64,000 bases of DNA. Source: Streptomyces longwoodensis (GTDB lineage Bacteria > Actinomycetota > Actinomycetes > Streptomycetales > Streptomycetaceae). The stretch covers positions 208,352-272,351 of the forward strand of contig NZ_KQ948556.1 in assembly GCF_001514125.1 (NCBI RefSeq), in the 5' to 3' direction. This document shows, piece after piece, positions 1 through 10,516 of the stretch. Both the position numbers and the translations under genes were made by a program. Positions within the stretch are counted from its first letter, which is position 1; every line of letters begins with the position of its first letter. The notes under the pieces are model-generated. The model had not been told where the DNA came from and ran no database searches. It was given only the letters and a program-made list of their open reading frames with translations.

Positions 1-536
1 GCCTGGAGACGCCGGACCACCAGGCCGCCCAGGCCCCGGCGCCGGTGGGCCGGGGCCGTCTCGATGCGGTCGACGACCGCCTGCGCGCCGGTCGGCACGA
101 TCTGGCCGCGGGCCGCGAGGGAGCCGTCCGGCGCGGTGACCAGGACCTTGGTCACGCCGCCCCGGGTCCAGTCGCGCACCGCGTAGCCGTCGGGCGGCGC
201 GCCCCCGTCGTCGGGCACGGCGGCGGAGGGCGGTGCCAGCGGGACCGTCATCAGGTAGCCCGGCTCGGGGTCGACCCACCAGCCCGGGCCGAGCCACGCC
301 GAGACGTCGGCGGGGTCCCGGAACGCCTTCAGCCAGATGCCCGGCCCGGTCACCTCGCCCGCGACCTTGCGCACGACGCTCTCCTCCACGCCCTCGCCGA
401 TCGCGCCGAGGACGTGCCGCGACACGTGCTGGACGTCCCCGACGTCGATGGTCACGCCCCACGGCCGCGGCTGCGGCGGTGCGGCCCCGCGCGAGACGAC
501 CCACCCGTCGACCCATGCCCGTACGATCTCGTGCAC
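1..536 (-). CDS. GNAT-family N-acetyltransferase, 3' end cut by the window edge
   Basis: The minus strand reads openly from a GTG at 536, preceded by a GGAGG ribosome site, to the window edge; the stop lies outside. The last visible residues contain HRRRGLGGLVVRRL, the R/Q-x-x-G-x-G/A acetyl-CoA pyrophosphate loop of GNAT acetyltransferases. The N-terminal 110 residues are not a recognised domain and include a Trp- and Gly-rich stretch. Such proteins transfer acetyl from acetyl-CoA to an amine; the substrate cannot be told. It is divergent from lon. Confidence is good for the family and low for the function. Confidence 0.75.
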   Translation of the reverse strand, partial: MHEIVRAWVDGWVVSRGAAPPQPRPWGVTIDVGDVQHVSRHVLGAIGEGVEESVVRKVAGEVTGPGIWLKAFRDPADVSAWLGPGWWVDPEPGYLMTVPLAPPSAAVPDDGGAPPDGYAVRDWTRGGVTKVLVTAPDGSLAARGQIVPTGAQAVVDRIETAPAHRRRGLGGLVVRRLQ

Positions 537-669
537 GCCCGCCTCCGTAACAACCCCAGAGCCTGTTCACCTCTTACAGGGCTGACGATATGCGCCCGCT
601 CGCCCCCTTCCCCACCCTTGATCGCTCAGAGCGAACACGCCCCTGGGAACATTCGGAGGCTCATGTGCA

Positions 670-688
670 TTGAGTCGGCATAACTCAA
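670..688. promoter_or_regulatory. HAIR operator (HspR binding site) upstream of lon
   Basis: TTGAGT, seven bases, then ACTCAA is a perfect 6-bp inverted repeat ending 22 bp before the lon ATG. It matches the HAIR consensus CTTGAGT-N7-ACTCAAG at all 12 inner positions, lacking only the outermost C and G. HspR, the heat-shock repressor of Streptomyces dnaK and clpB, is known to control lon in S. lividans through such a site. The inference is heat-inducible, HspR-repressed transcription here. Confidence 0.9.
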
Positions 689-710
689 CTTGACTGCCGA
701 AGGGGAGATC

Positions 711-3134
<2,424 letters not shown>

Positions 3135-3154
3135 CGGTGCCGGCCGGCCGGCGG

Positions 3155-3188
3155 AGGGCCCGGGTCCCCGTGCGGGGGTCCGGGCCTT
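3155..3188 (+). terminator. Strong hairpin after lon
   Basis: A GC-rich perfect stem (GGCCCGG..CCCC / GGGG..CCGGGCC) with a short loop lies 20 bp past the lon stop, without a U tract, as is usual for Streptomyces terminators. It separates lon from the convergent muramidase gene and could serve both. Confidence 0.7.
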
Positions 3189-3247
3189 CCCGGTGCCGGC
3201 CGGCCACCCCCGGCCGGCCCCGTCAGCCGCCGGCCGGCCGGTGGCGG

Positions 3248-4090
3248 TCAGCCGTTCGCCAGTGCCTGGACGCGGTCCAGGGCCCCGTTGAACTTGTCGT
3301 GGTCGCCGACCGTCGGGCCGGTGGAGGTGTACTGCCACATCGTGTAGTAGCCCCAGCCGGCCGGCAGGGTCCCCGGGTCGGCGGCGTAGCGGGCGATCCA
3401 CAGCGGGTTGGTGGCGGCGAAGCCCGCGTAGTTGCCCGTGCACTGGGTCCACCAGCTGGTGGCGGTGTAGAGGACGGCGTCGCGGCCGGTGCGGGCCCGG
3501 TACTGGCTGAGGAAGTCGCGGATCCAGGTCACCATCGCGCTCTGGGTCTTGCCGTAGCAGGCGGCGCCGTACGGGTTCCACTCGATGTCGAGGACGCCGG
3601 GCAGGGTCCGGCCGTCGCGGGACCAGCCACCGCCGTGGTCCACGAAGTAGTTGGCCTGGGTCGCCCCGCCGGTGGTGTCCGGGGTGGCGAAGTGGTACGA
3701 GCCGCGGATCATGCCGACGTCGTAGGCGCCGTTGTACTGCTGGGCGAAGGACGTGTTCTGGTAGTACGTGCCTTCGGTCGCCTTGGTGTACGCCCAGCGC
3801 ACCCCGCTGCCCCACAGGGTGGACCAGGCGACGTTGCCCTGGTGGCCGGAGACGTCGACGCCCTCCGTCTGGGTGGCGTCACCGGGGACCGGGGTGCCGC
3901 TGCTGCCGTCGTGGGCGAGGACGCCCATGCCCATCTCGGCGGAGCCGCGGGCGGGGACGGCCGCCGTGGCGGCGGAGGCGGGGGAGGCGGGCAGGAGCAG
4001 GGCGGTGAGGGCGGCGAGGGTGGTCAGGGTGGCCGCCAGGACGGCGGGGGCCGGTCTCGTGGGGGTGGCGCCGGATCGGTGCACGGGCAT
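3248..4090 (-). CDS. Secreted GH25 lysozyme (N-acetylmuramidase)
   Basis: A protein of 280 residues from the ATG at 4090, which has GGAGGTAC as ribosome site; a longer open frame upstream is not supported. A signal peptide of Arg-rich, hydrophobic and Ala-x-Ala type occupies about residues 1-45. The mature part is a single GH25 domain: DVSGHQGNV opens the barrel, KATEG and GSYHFA follow, and VLDIEWNP carries the catalytic Asp/Glu pair. Family members hydrolyse the beta-1,4 bond between MurNAc and GlcNAc; the closest known type is Streptomyces cellosyl-like muramidase. It is probably extracellular, for wall turnover or attack on other bacteria. No binding repeats are visible. Confidence 0.93.
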   Translation of the reverse strand: MPVHRSGATPTRPAPAVLAATLTTLAALTALLLPASPASAATAAVPARGSAEMGMGVLAHDGSSGTPVPGDATQTEGVDVSGHQGNVAWSTLWGSGVRWAYTKATEGTYYQNTSFAQQYNGAYDVGMIRGSYHFATPDTTGGATQANYFVDHGGGWSRDGRTLPGVLDIEWNPYGAACYGKTQSAMVTWIRDFLSQYRARTGRDAVLYTATSWWTQCTGNYAGFAATNPLWIARYAADPGTLPAGWGYYTMWQYTSTGPTVGDHDKFNGALDRVQALANG

Positions 4091-4341
4091 GACGTACCTC
4101 CGGGGAGTGGTGGGGGGAACGCGGATCTCGTGCGGGCGGTGCGCGGTCACCCGTCCGGCATGTATGGCGTGGTCATGCCAGGATGGGCCCGCGTCGACGA
4201 CGCTACGCACGTAGAACGGCCCCTGAGAAGGGGGTCCGGGAGCTGCCGTTGGTCTACGCCTGCGAAATACTGGCGGAGCTGGGGCGATGGCCGGCAGTGG
4301 CGGAAACTTTCAGGTACGGGAAACCGGGCAGGGGTGCTGAC

Positions 4342-4848
4342 GTGCACGACGACGCGAACGGCGACGCGAAGGACGCGGCGGACAGCGCCGTACGACGGGG
4401 CGGCCCGGCCGGCGGCGCGGACCCCGAGTTCCTCTCGCTGGAGCGGGAGTTGACGGTGCTGCTGCGCCGCGCCCGCGCCAGCCAGGGCGAGATGGCCCGC
4501 GAGGTCCACCCCGACCTGGAGCCCGCCGCGTACGGACTGCTCATCCGGCTGGACGAGCTGGGCCGCCAGCGCGCCACCGAACTGGCCGCCTACATCGGCG
4601 TCGGCAAGGCCACCATGTCCCGCCAGCTGCGCGCCCTGGAGGAGCTGGGCCTCCTCGCCCGCGAACCCGACCCCGCCGACGGCCGCGCCTGGCTGGTCGA
4701 CCTCACCGAGGAGGGGCGCTCCCGGGTCGGCCGCGTGCGCGAGGCCCGCCGCGCCCGCTACGTCAGCCAGCTCGCCCACTGGGACCGCCGCGAGGTCGCC
4801 GAACTGGCCCGCCTGCTGCACCAGCTGAACCGGGTCATGGAGAAGTAG
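4342..4848 (+). CDS. MarR-family transcriptional regulator
   Basis: A protein of 168 residues from the GTG at 4342, with a GGCAGGGG site upstream; the frame stays open further 5' but composition and alignment favour this start. The winged helix is clear: LAAYIGVGKATMSRQLRALEELGLLAREPDPADGR is split into a recognition helix (VGKATMSRQLRAL) and a wing with the typical DPADGR turn, followed by VDLTEEG. A C-terminal dimerisation helix ends in LLHQLNRVME. Members bind palindromic operators as dimers and release on small ligands or oxidation. The likely target is its own or a neighbouring promoter; no operator was identified. It is divergent from the muramidase gene. Confidence 0.9.
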   Translation: MHDDANGDAKDAADSAVRRGGPAGGADPEFLSLERELTVLLRRARASQGEMAREVHPDLEPAAYGLLIRLDELGRQRATELAAYIGVGKATMSRQLRALEELGLLAREPDPADGRAWLVDLTEEGRSRVGRVREARRARYVSQLAHWDRREVAELARLLHQLNRVMEK

Positions 4849-4894
4849 CGCCCCGGACGCGGCCCTTGCCGGCCGGCTCGACGGGGAGCCCGCC

Positions 4895-5683
4895 TCACAG
4901 CCGGGCGAACACCACCGTCGCGTCGTCGTGCGTCTTGCCGCGCCCCAGGAAGGTGCGGCTGTCCCGGTCGGCCCGCTCCCGTTCCCGCACCCGCCGCACC
5001 AGCGCGCGGGCACCCTCGTCGCGGACCAGGGCGAACAGGTCCGCCCAGTCGCCCTCGTGGAACATCTCCGCCCAGCGCGCCGCGCCGTCCGACAGCCCGG
5101 CCAGCGCGCGGACCCGGTCCCGGGGCAGGCTCCCGGTCACCGCCCGCTCCGCCACAGCCGGGTCCGCGGCCGCGGTGAAGAAGCCGCCCTCCTTGTTGCG
5201 CAGCCGGCCGTCCACGAACGCGGCGCTCACCAGCAGCGCGCGGGGCAGCCGGGCGAGCCGGTCGTCGAGCACCGGGGTGACCGCGCCGTCGGGGGCCTGG
5301 AGGAGCAGGGTGCAGTCGGAGAGCACCAGGTACTCGACCGCCTCCCCGGACCAGCGCGCGACCGCCACGGTTGCCTGCGGCGTGCGCGGGTGAGAAAGGT
5401 CACAGGTGGCCGCGTGGGCCGAGGCGGTACGGGAGATGGCGCGGGACAGGGCCTCGGCCAGGGGAACATCCGGGAGTGAAACGGTCAGTTCGGTCAGGGC
5501 CCCGCCCAGCCGCGCCGTGAACCAGGGGACCGAATGCAGACAGCCTGTCGCGTCCCTCGGCGGCGTCACGCCGTCGAGGACGACGAGCGAACCGCCCTGC
5601 CCGGAGGCGGGAAGCCCGACGCTCGCGAAGTCCTCGTTGGGGCAGGAGGCGTCCCCGGGCTCCGACACGAGTTCCGTATGCAT
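4895..5683 (-). CDS. PP2C-like protein (predicted phosphatase fold)
   Basis: About 262 residues from the ATG at 5683 (MHTELVSEPGD). PP2C-type signposts are present: an early NEDFAS, then VVLDGVT in the place of the DGMGG metal motif, an ATVAVARW strand, YLVLSDCTLL, and a C-terminal GKTHDDATVVFARL that matches the DDATVV metal/phosphate motif closing PP2C domains. The second motif is atypical, so metal binding may be altered. The gene is monocistronic, divergent from the conservon and convergent with the MarR gene. The start is uncertain because several in-frame starts lie upstream. Confidence 0.75.
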   Translation of the reverse strand: MHTELVSEPGDASCPNEDFASVGLPASGQGGSLVVLDGVTPPRDATGCLHSVPWFTARLGGALTELTVSLPDVPLAEALSRAISRTASAHAATCDLSHPRTPQATVAVARWSGEAVEYLVLSDCTLLLQAPDGAVTPVLDDRLARLPRALLVSAAFVDGRLRNKEGGFFTAAADPAVAERAVTGSLPRDRVRALAGLSDGAARWAEMFHEGDWADLFALVRDEGARALVRRVRERERADRDSRTFLGRGKTHDDATVVFARL

Positions 5684-6047
5684 CCGGCCAGTCTGCACGA
5701 CCTCTTCACAGCCCCCGCGAAAGGCTTGCATCGGTCGCCCGTCGGGCGCACCGACGCAGGTCAGACGCCGGTTTTGGGCGGGAATGCAGGGCTCCGGGAA
5801 GGCGTGGCGGCGAATATTGCCAAAGCCCGCCGCCGACGTCCAACCGGCCCGCGGGGCAAGGCCGTCGCACACGCCAGAGGAACTTGCCCGCCAACTCCCC
5901 TCCGATGTTCACTCCTTCGGGTGGCGGCGCAGGCGATGAGCGATGACCGCCCACCGGCACTGGGAGGGTCGGGAACCGGAACCGTACCGGGGCGCGGGCG
6001 TCGTGTGACGGAGCGTCACCCGGACCCGATGGGTACACGAGTCAGGA
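5684..6047. promoter_or_regulatory. Divergent promoter region with a GTGACG-N3-CGTCAC palindrome
   Basis: This 364-bp gap between the PP2C-like gene and cvnA holds no supportable gene. Bases 6005-6019 form a perfect palindrome, GTGACG GAG CGTCAC, 29 bp before the cvnA ATG. The spacing (GTG-N9-CAC) is near but not equal to the Crp pattern (GTG-N8-CAC). It is a plausible operator for the conservon. Confidence 0.4.
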
Positions 6048-8945
6048 ATGCGAGCACCGGTGCAGAAAACGCGGCCTCGGCGCACAGGCAGGCAGCCGGC
6101 CCCCGAGGGGCAGGCGCAGACCCCCGTCGGCAAGGGCCGTCCGACCCACGTGCGCAACCGCCTGATCGTCGCGGTGGCCGTGGTGGCCGCCGCCGTCGTC
6201 GGCGCGGGCGCCCCCTCGGTCCTCGCCGCCTCCGGGCAGCTGAAGGACTCCCAGGACCTGGTGACCCTGGCCGAGCAGACCGAGGACGCCCTCGCGCTCG
6301 CCCAGTCGCTCGCCGACGAACGCGACGAGGTGACCTCCTACCTCGCGGCCGGACGCCCCAAGTCCGCGGCGCCGTCGGAGCAGAGCAGCGCCCGCGTGGA
6401 CCGCCAGGTCGACGACCTGCGCGCCGACAGCGACACCCCGGCGGACCTGCGCGAGGACCTCGACGGCATCGCCGCCGTGCGCCGCGCGGCCCTCACCGGC
6501 CAGAGCACCGCCCTCCAGGCGCACCAGGCGTACTCGGCCGCCATCAGCGAACTGCACCGGCTCGCCCAGGACCTGGCCGAGCAGACGCCCTCCCGGGCGG
6601 GCTCCGGCGCGTACGCGCTCGCCGAGCTGGACACCGCCGTGCAGCAGGCGTCCGCCGCCCGCGGGCTGCTGCTCGCCGCCCTGAACGTGCCCTCGTCCAC
6701 GGAGAGGGTGTACGACCCCGCCACCGGCGGCACCAGCACCTCCCGGACGTCCTCCAAGGCCGACGGCAAGCAGCGCGACGCGCTCACCGCCGCCGCCCAG
6801 CAGGCCCGGCTGCGCTCCGACGCGGCCCTCGCCGACTTCCACGCCATCGCGCCCAGGGCGGCGGTCGACACCTTCGACACCACCGTCACCGGCGGCGAGG
6901 TGGAGTCCGCCGAGAAGTACCTCGCCACCCTCACCGACCAGCCCGAGCTGAGCGACGACGACCTCGGCACCGGCACCGAGAAGCTGGACGCGGCGCTGTC
7001 CGCCCGCATCGACCTGATGCGCGGGGTGGAGTCCTCCCTCTACGACCGCCGCACCAAGGACCTCGCGGCGCTGCGGGACGACGACGTCACCGCGCTGGAG
7101 ATCCGCGTCGCCGTCCTCGGCGTGCTGATGCTGGTCGCGGTCGGCGTCGCCACCGCCATGGCCCGCAGCCTGACCCGCCCGCTCTCGGCCGTCCGGCGCG
7201 GCGCGGCACGGCTGGCCGAGGCGGAGGACCCGACGGCGCAGGAGCCGGTGAAGTTCACCGGCCGCAACGACGAGTTCGCCCAGGTCGTCCGCTCCGTCAA
7301 CGCCCTGCACGCGCACGCCGTCACCCTGCACGAGCGCATCGCCACCCTGGAGGCCGACCGCAAGCACCTGGTCGGGCAGCGGCAGAAGATGGCCGACGCC
7401 CGCGAGGACCTGCGCGCCGAACTCGCCGACTCCGCCGCCCAGCTGGAGCGGCTGCGCACCAGCATCGGCGGCACCTTCGTCAACCTCGCGCTGCGCACCC
7501 TCGGCCTGGTGGAGCGCCAGCTGTCGGTCATCGAGGGCCTGGAGGAGCGCGAGCAGGACCCCGAGCGACTGGCCACGCTGTTCAAGCTCGACCACTTCGC
7601 CACGGTCATGCGCCGGCACAGCGAGAACCTCCTGGTGCTGGCCGGCACCGAGCACGTCCAGCAGCACCCGGGTCCGGTGCCGCTGGTGGACGTGGTCCGC
7701 GCCGCGGTCAGCGAGATCGAGCGCTACGAACGCGTCCGCATCGCCGCCCTGCCCCCGCACGCCCACCTGGTCGGCTTCGCCGCGGACGACCTGAGCCACC
7801 TGCTCGCCGAACTCCTGGAGAACGCCAGCTCGTTCTCGCCGCCGGACCTGCCCGTCGAGGTCTCCGGCTGGCTCCTGGAGAACGGCGAGGTGATGCTCTC
7901 CGTCCAGGACGAGGGCATCGGCATGACCGAGGAGCGCCTGACCCGCCTCAACGCCCGCCTGTCCGCCTTCGACCCGGAGTCGCCGTACGACCAGGAGGGC
8001 GAGGAGGGCCTCGGCCTCGGGCTGTACGTCGTGGCCCGCCTCGCGCACCGGCACGGGGTGCGGGTGCAGCTGCGCGACCAGAAACAGGGCGGCATCGCGG
8101 CGGTCGTCGTCCTGCCCACCGGACTGCTCGCCACCGCCCCGGCGGCCGCGGTGCCGCCGGCCGCGCACAGTGCGTCCGGCACCCAGACGTTCTCCCTGCC
8201 CGGCGCCGACGCGGAGGCCAACTCCAACGTCCTGCACGGCCGGACCCACACCGACCCCCTGGTGGCCCTGGCCGAGAAGGCGACCCGCGACGCCCCCGTG
8301 AAGCCGAAGGAGGCCCCGGCCGAGACCACGATGGAACTCCTGCTCCCGGGCGCGCCCGAGGACGCCGAGGCCGGGCACGAGACCGAGCAGGAGAGCCGGA
8401 CGGGCACCGGGCAGGAGACCCAGTCGGGCACCGGGCAGGAGACCGAGCGGGGGGCCGGGCCGGACACCGACGCGGCGCCCGACCGGGAGCCCGACGCGGG
8501 CCACCGCACCGCGCGGGCCCCGGAGTCCGGGGCGGCGGAGCACCCGCACGCGGATTCCTCGCATGCCACGGACCCCGCACCCGCCGGCGCCGCGGGCGAC
8601 ACCGAGGGCGACACCGGGGCGGAGACCACGGCCGGGGACGAGCACGGCCGCACCGCCGACGGAGCGCCCGAGGAGGACGACCCCGTCACCGCCAAGGGAC
8701 TGCCCAAGCGCACCCCCCGGATCACCGCCCCGGCCCAGGCCCCGCGCCAGCGCACCGCGTCCGTCGACGCCGACGCCCTGCGCCGCAGACTCGGCGGCTT
8801 CCGCACGGGCGCGCAGGCCGGTTACCGGGACGCCGAGGCCGAACTCACGGAACGCACCGACCGCGCCGGTGCGGCCGACGGGGCCGGCCGGGCCGTACAC
8901 GCCGAGGACACCACGGGGGGAACAGTCGAGGAGGCAAGCAGTTGA
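6048..8945 (+). CDS. cvnA: Conservon sensor-kinase-like protein CvnA
   Basis: A protein of 965 residues. A membrane segment at about 39-60 and a second at about 352-374 enclose a roughly 290-residue extracytoplasmic helical region of the nitrate/nitrite-sensing type found in CvnA proteins. HAMP and a coiled dimerisation region follow (LDHFATVMRRHSENLLVLAG), then a HATPase_c domain with N box HLLAELLENASSF and DEGIGM. Residues beyond about 700 are an unstructured Glu/Thr/Pro-rich tail. CvnA is thought to sense a membrane signal and act with CvnB-D in a membrane complex resembling eukaryotic G-protein receptors. It heads a four-gene overlapping operon. The ribosome site at 6048 is weak. Confidence 0.93.
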   Translation: MRAPVQKTRPRRTGRQPAPEGQAQTPVGKGRPTHVRNRLIVAVAVVAAAVVGAGAPSVLAASGQLKDSQDLVTLAEQTEDALALAQSLADERDEVTSYLAAGRPKSAAPSEQSSARVDRQVDDLRADSDTPADLREDLDGIAAVRRAALTGQSTALQAHQAYSAAISELHRLAQDLAEQTPSRAGSGAYALAELDTAVQQASAARGLLLAALNVPSSTERVYDPATGGTSTSRTSSKADGKQRDALTAAAQQARLRSDAALADFHAIAPRAAVDTFDTTVTGGEVESAEKYLATLTDQPELSDDDLGTGTEKLDAALSARIDLMRGVESSLYDRRTKDLAALRDDDVTALEIRVAVLGVLMLVAVGVATAMARSLTRPLSAVRRGAARLAEAEDPTAQEPVKFTGRNDEFAQVVRSVNALHAHAVTLHERIATLEADRKHLVGQRQKMADAREDLRAELADSAAQLERLRTSIGGTFVNLALRTLGLVERQLSVIEGLEEREQDPERLATLFKLDHFATVMRRHSENLLVLAGTEHVQQHPGPVPLVDVVRAAVSEIERYERVRIAALPPHAHLVGFAADDLSHLLAELLENASSFSPPDLPVEVSGWLLENGEVMLSVQDEGIGMTEERLTRLNARLSAFDPESPYDQEGEEGLGLGLYVVARLAHRHGVRVQLRDQKQGGIAAVVVLPTGLLATAPAAAVPPAAHSASGTQTFSLPGADAEANSNVLHGRTHTDPLVALAEKATRDAPVKPKEAPAETTMELLLPGAPEDAEAGHETEQESRTGTGQETQSGTGQETERGAGPDTDAAPDREPDAGHRTARAPESGAAEHPHADSSHATDPAPAGAAGDTEGDTGAETTAGDEHGRTADGAPEEDDPVTAKGLPKRTPRITAPAQAPRQRTASVDADALRRRLGGFRTGAQAGYRDAEAELTERTDRAGAADGAGRAVHAEDTTGGTVEEASS

Positions 8946-9445
8946 CCGCGCCCAGTACCTTCGGACTGAGCAGTGAAGCACGCAATCTGCACTGGCTGTT
9001 GACCAATCTCGTCGAGGAGGTGCCGGGCATCCAGTCGGTCGCGGTGGTCTCCTCCGACGGCCTGCTCCTGCTCTCCTCGGACCCGGGTCGCAACGAGGAG
9101 GCCCGCGAGGCCCGCACGGCGAAACCCGCCGGCCCGCGCGGCTCCGCCGCCGACCTGGCCACGATCGTCTCGGGCATCGGCAGCCTGACCGTCGGCGCCG
9201 CCAAGCTCATGGAGTTCGGCGGGGTCAAGCACACGATGGTCGCGATGGACGAGGGCAGCCTGTTCGTCATGTCGATCAGCGACGGGTCCCTGCTCGGCGT
9301 CCACGGCTCCGCGGACTGCGACATGAGCGTGGTGGCGTACCACATGGCGCTGTTCGTGGGCCGCGCCGGCCACGTGCTGACGCCCGAACTGCGCAGCGAG
9401 CTGCGCCAGTCCCTGCAGTCCGAGTCGGCGGGGAGCACCCGATGA
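8942..9445 (+). CDS. cvnB: Conservon roadblock/LC7 protein CvnB
   Basis: A protein of 167 residues from a TTG at 8942 whose last bases form the cvnA stop, so translation is coupled. The roadblock/LC7 fold is shown by LHWLLTNLVEEVPGIQSVAVVSSDGLLLL near the start and by VKHTMVAMDEGSLFVMSISDGSLLGV further on. The family acts as a GTPase-activating or scaffold partner of the MglA/Ras-like CvnD protein. A short Pro/Ala-rich insert (about 45-60) is typical of the actinobacterial branch. Confidence 0.93.
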   Translation: MTAPSTFGLSSEARNLHWLLTNLVEEVPGIQSVAVVSSDGLLLLSSDPGRNEEAREARTAKPAGPRGSAADLATIVSGIGSLTVGAAKLMEFGGVKHTMVAMDEGSLFVMSISDGSLLGVHGSADCDMSVVAYHMALFVGRAGHVLTPELRSELRQSLQSESAGSTR

Positions 9446-9873
9446 CCGCGCAGCCCACCCCGCCGCAGGGCGGCAGGAACCAGCTCCCGGTCCGCGGCGG
9501 CGACCGCAAGCCCGCCCGGGTGCGCCCCTACTCGCTCACCGGCGGCCGCACCCGCTTCGGCCACGTCCTGCTGGTGGAGACGTTCGTGGCGGCCCTGGAG
9601 GCCCCCGAGGAGCGCAAGGAACTGACGAACGGCTCGCTGCGCACGACGGTCATGCCGGAGATGCGGGCCATCGTCGAACTGTGCCGCCGCATGCGGACGG
9701 TGGCCGAGATCGCCGCGCTGCTGAAGATGCCGCTCGGCGTGGTCCGGGTGCTGCTCAGCGACCTCGCGGACCAGGGAAAGATCAGGGTGTACGGCACGGG
9801 AACCGGTCACGGCACGGGCCGGCCGGACCGGGCCCTGCTGGAAAGGGTGCTGAGTGGACTCCGTCGTCTCTGA
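9442..9873 (+). CDS. cvnC: Conservon DUF742 protein CvnC
   Basis: A protein of 143 residues, with its start overlapping the CvnB stop as ATGA. DUF742 signposts are VRPYSLTGGRTR near the N terminus and a winged-helix-like second half, IVELCRRMRTVAEIAALLKMPLGVVRVLLSDLADQGKI. It is always found between CvnB and CvnD; its role is unknown but the fold suggests protein or nucleic-acid binding. It overlaps cvnD by 20 bp. Confidence 0.93.
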   Translation: MTAQPTPPQGGRNQLPVRGGDRKPARVRPYSLTGGRTRFGHVLLVETFVAALEAPEERKELTNGSLRTTVMPEMRAIVELCRRMRTVAEIAALLKMPLGVVRVLLSDLADQGKIRVYGTGTGHGTGRPDRALLERVLSGLRRL

Positions 9874-10501
9874 CGCCGCTCGCGGCGTCTCCCCGCGCGT
9901 CGAGGTCGTGGAGCCCGACGAGAACCTGATGGCCTGGGAGACGGACCGGACCCGCGCCCCCATCGCCACCAAGATCGTCGTGGCCGGTGGCTTCGGCGTC
10001 GGCAAGACCACGCTGGTCACCGCCGTCTCGGAGATCACGCCCCTCCAGACGGAGGCGCTGATGACCGAGGCGAGCGAGGACCACGACGACCTCACCGCCA
10101 CGCCGCAGAAGCTGACCACCACGGTGGCCATGGACTTCGGCCGCATCACCCTCGACGACGACCTGGTGCTCTACCTGTTCGGCACGCCGGGCCAGCAGCG
10201 GTTCTGGTTCATGTGGGACGACCTGGTGCGCGGCGCGATCGGCGCGGTCGTGATGGCCGACACCCGGCGGCTGAAGGACTGCTTCCCGGCGCTCGACTAC
10301 TTCGAGAGCTGCGGCCTGCCCTACGTCGTCGCGGTCAACCACTTCGACGGCAGTGAGCTCTTCGAGCCGGAGGACGTGCGCGAGGCCCTGACGATCCCCG
10401 CGCACATACCTGTCATGATCATGGATGCGCGGCGCCGGATCTCGGTGATCGAGACCCTCCTGGCCCTCGTCGGCCACGCGCTCGACGAAACCCCCGAGTA
10501 G
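9854..10501 (+). CDS. cvnD: Conservon small GTPase CvnD
   Basis: A protein of 215 residues from a GTG at 9854 inside the end of cvnC. It is a Ras/MglA-type GTPase: G1 GGFGVGKTT (about 45-53), G3 LFGTPGQ, and NHFD in place of the canonical NKxD guanine motif, a substitution usual in CvnD. It is expected to switch between GTP and GDP states under CvnB and associate with the CvnA membrane complex. Confidence 0.93.
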   Translation: MDSVVSDAARGVSPRVEVVEPDENLMAWETDRTRAPIATKIVVAGGFGVGKTTLVTAVSEITPLQTEALMTEASEDHDDLTATPQKLTTTVAMDFGRITLDDDLVLYLFGTPGQQRFWFMWDDLVRGAIGAVVMADTRRLKDCFPALDYFESCGLPYVVAVNHFDGSELFEPEDVREALTIPAHIPVMIMDARRRISVIETLLALVGHALDETPE

Positions 10502-10516
10502 GAGACAACACCCCGC

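Noticed and set aside
5534..9445. A 1303-codon plus-strand frame across cvnA
   Set aside because: It is Arg/Gly/Pro-rich and becomes meaningful only where it enters the true cvnB frame; cvnA in the other frame has clear domains.
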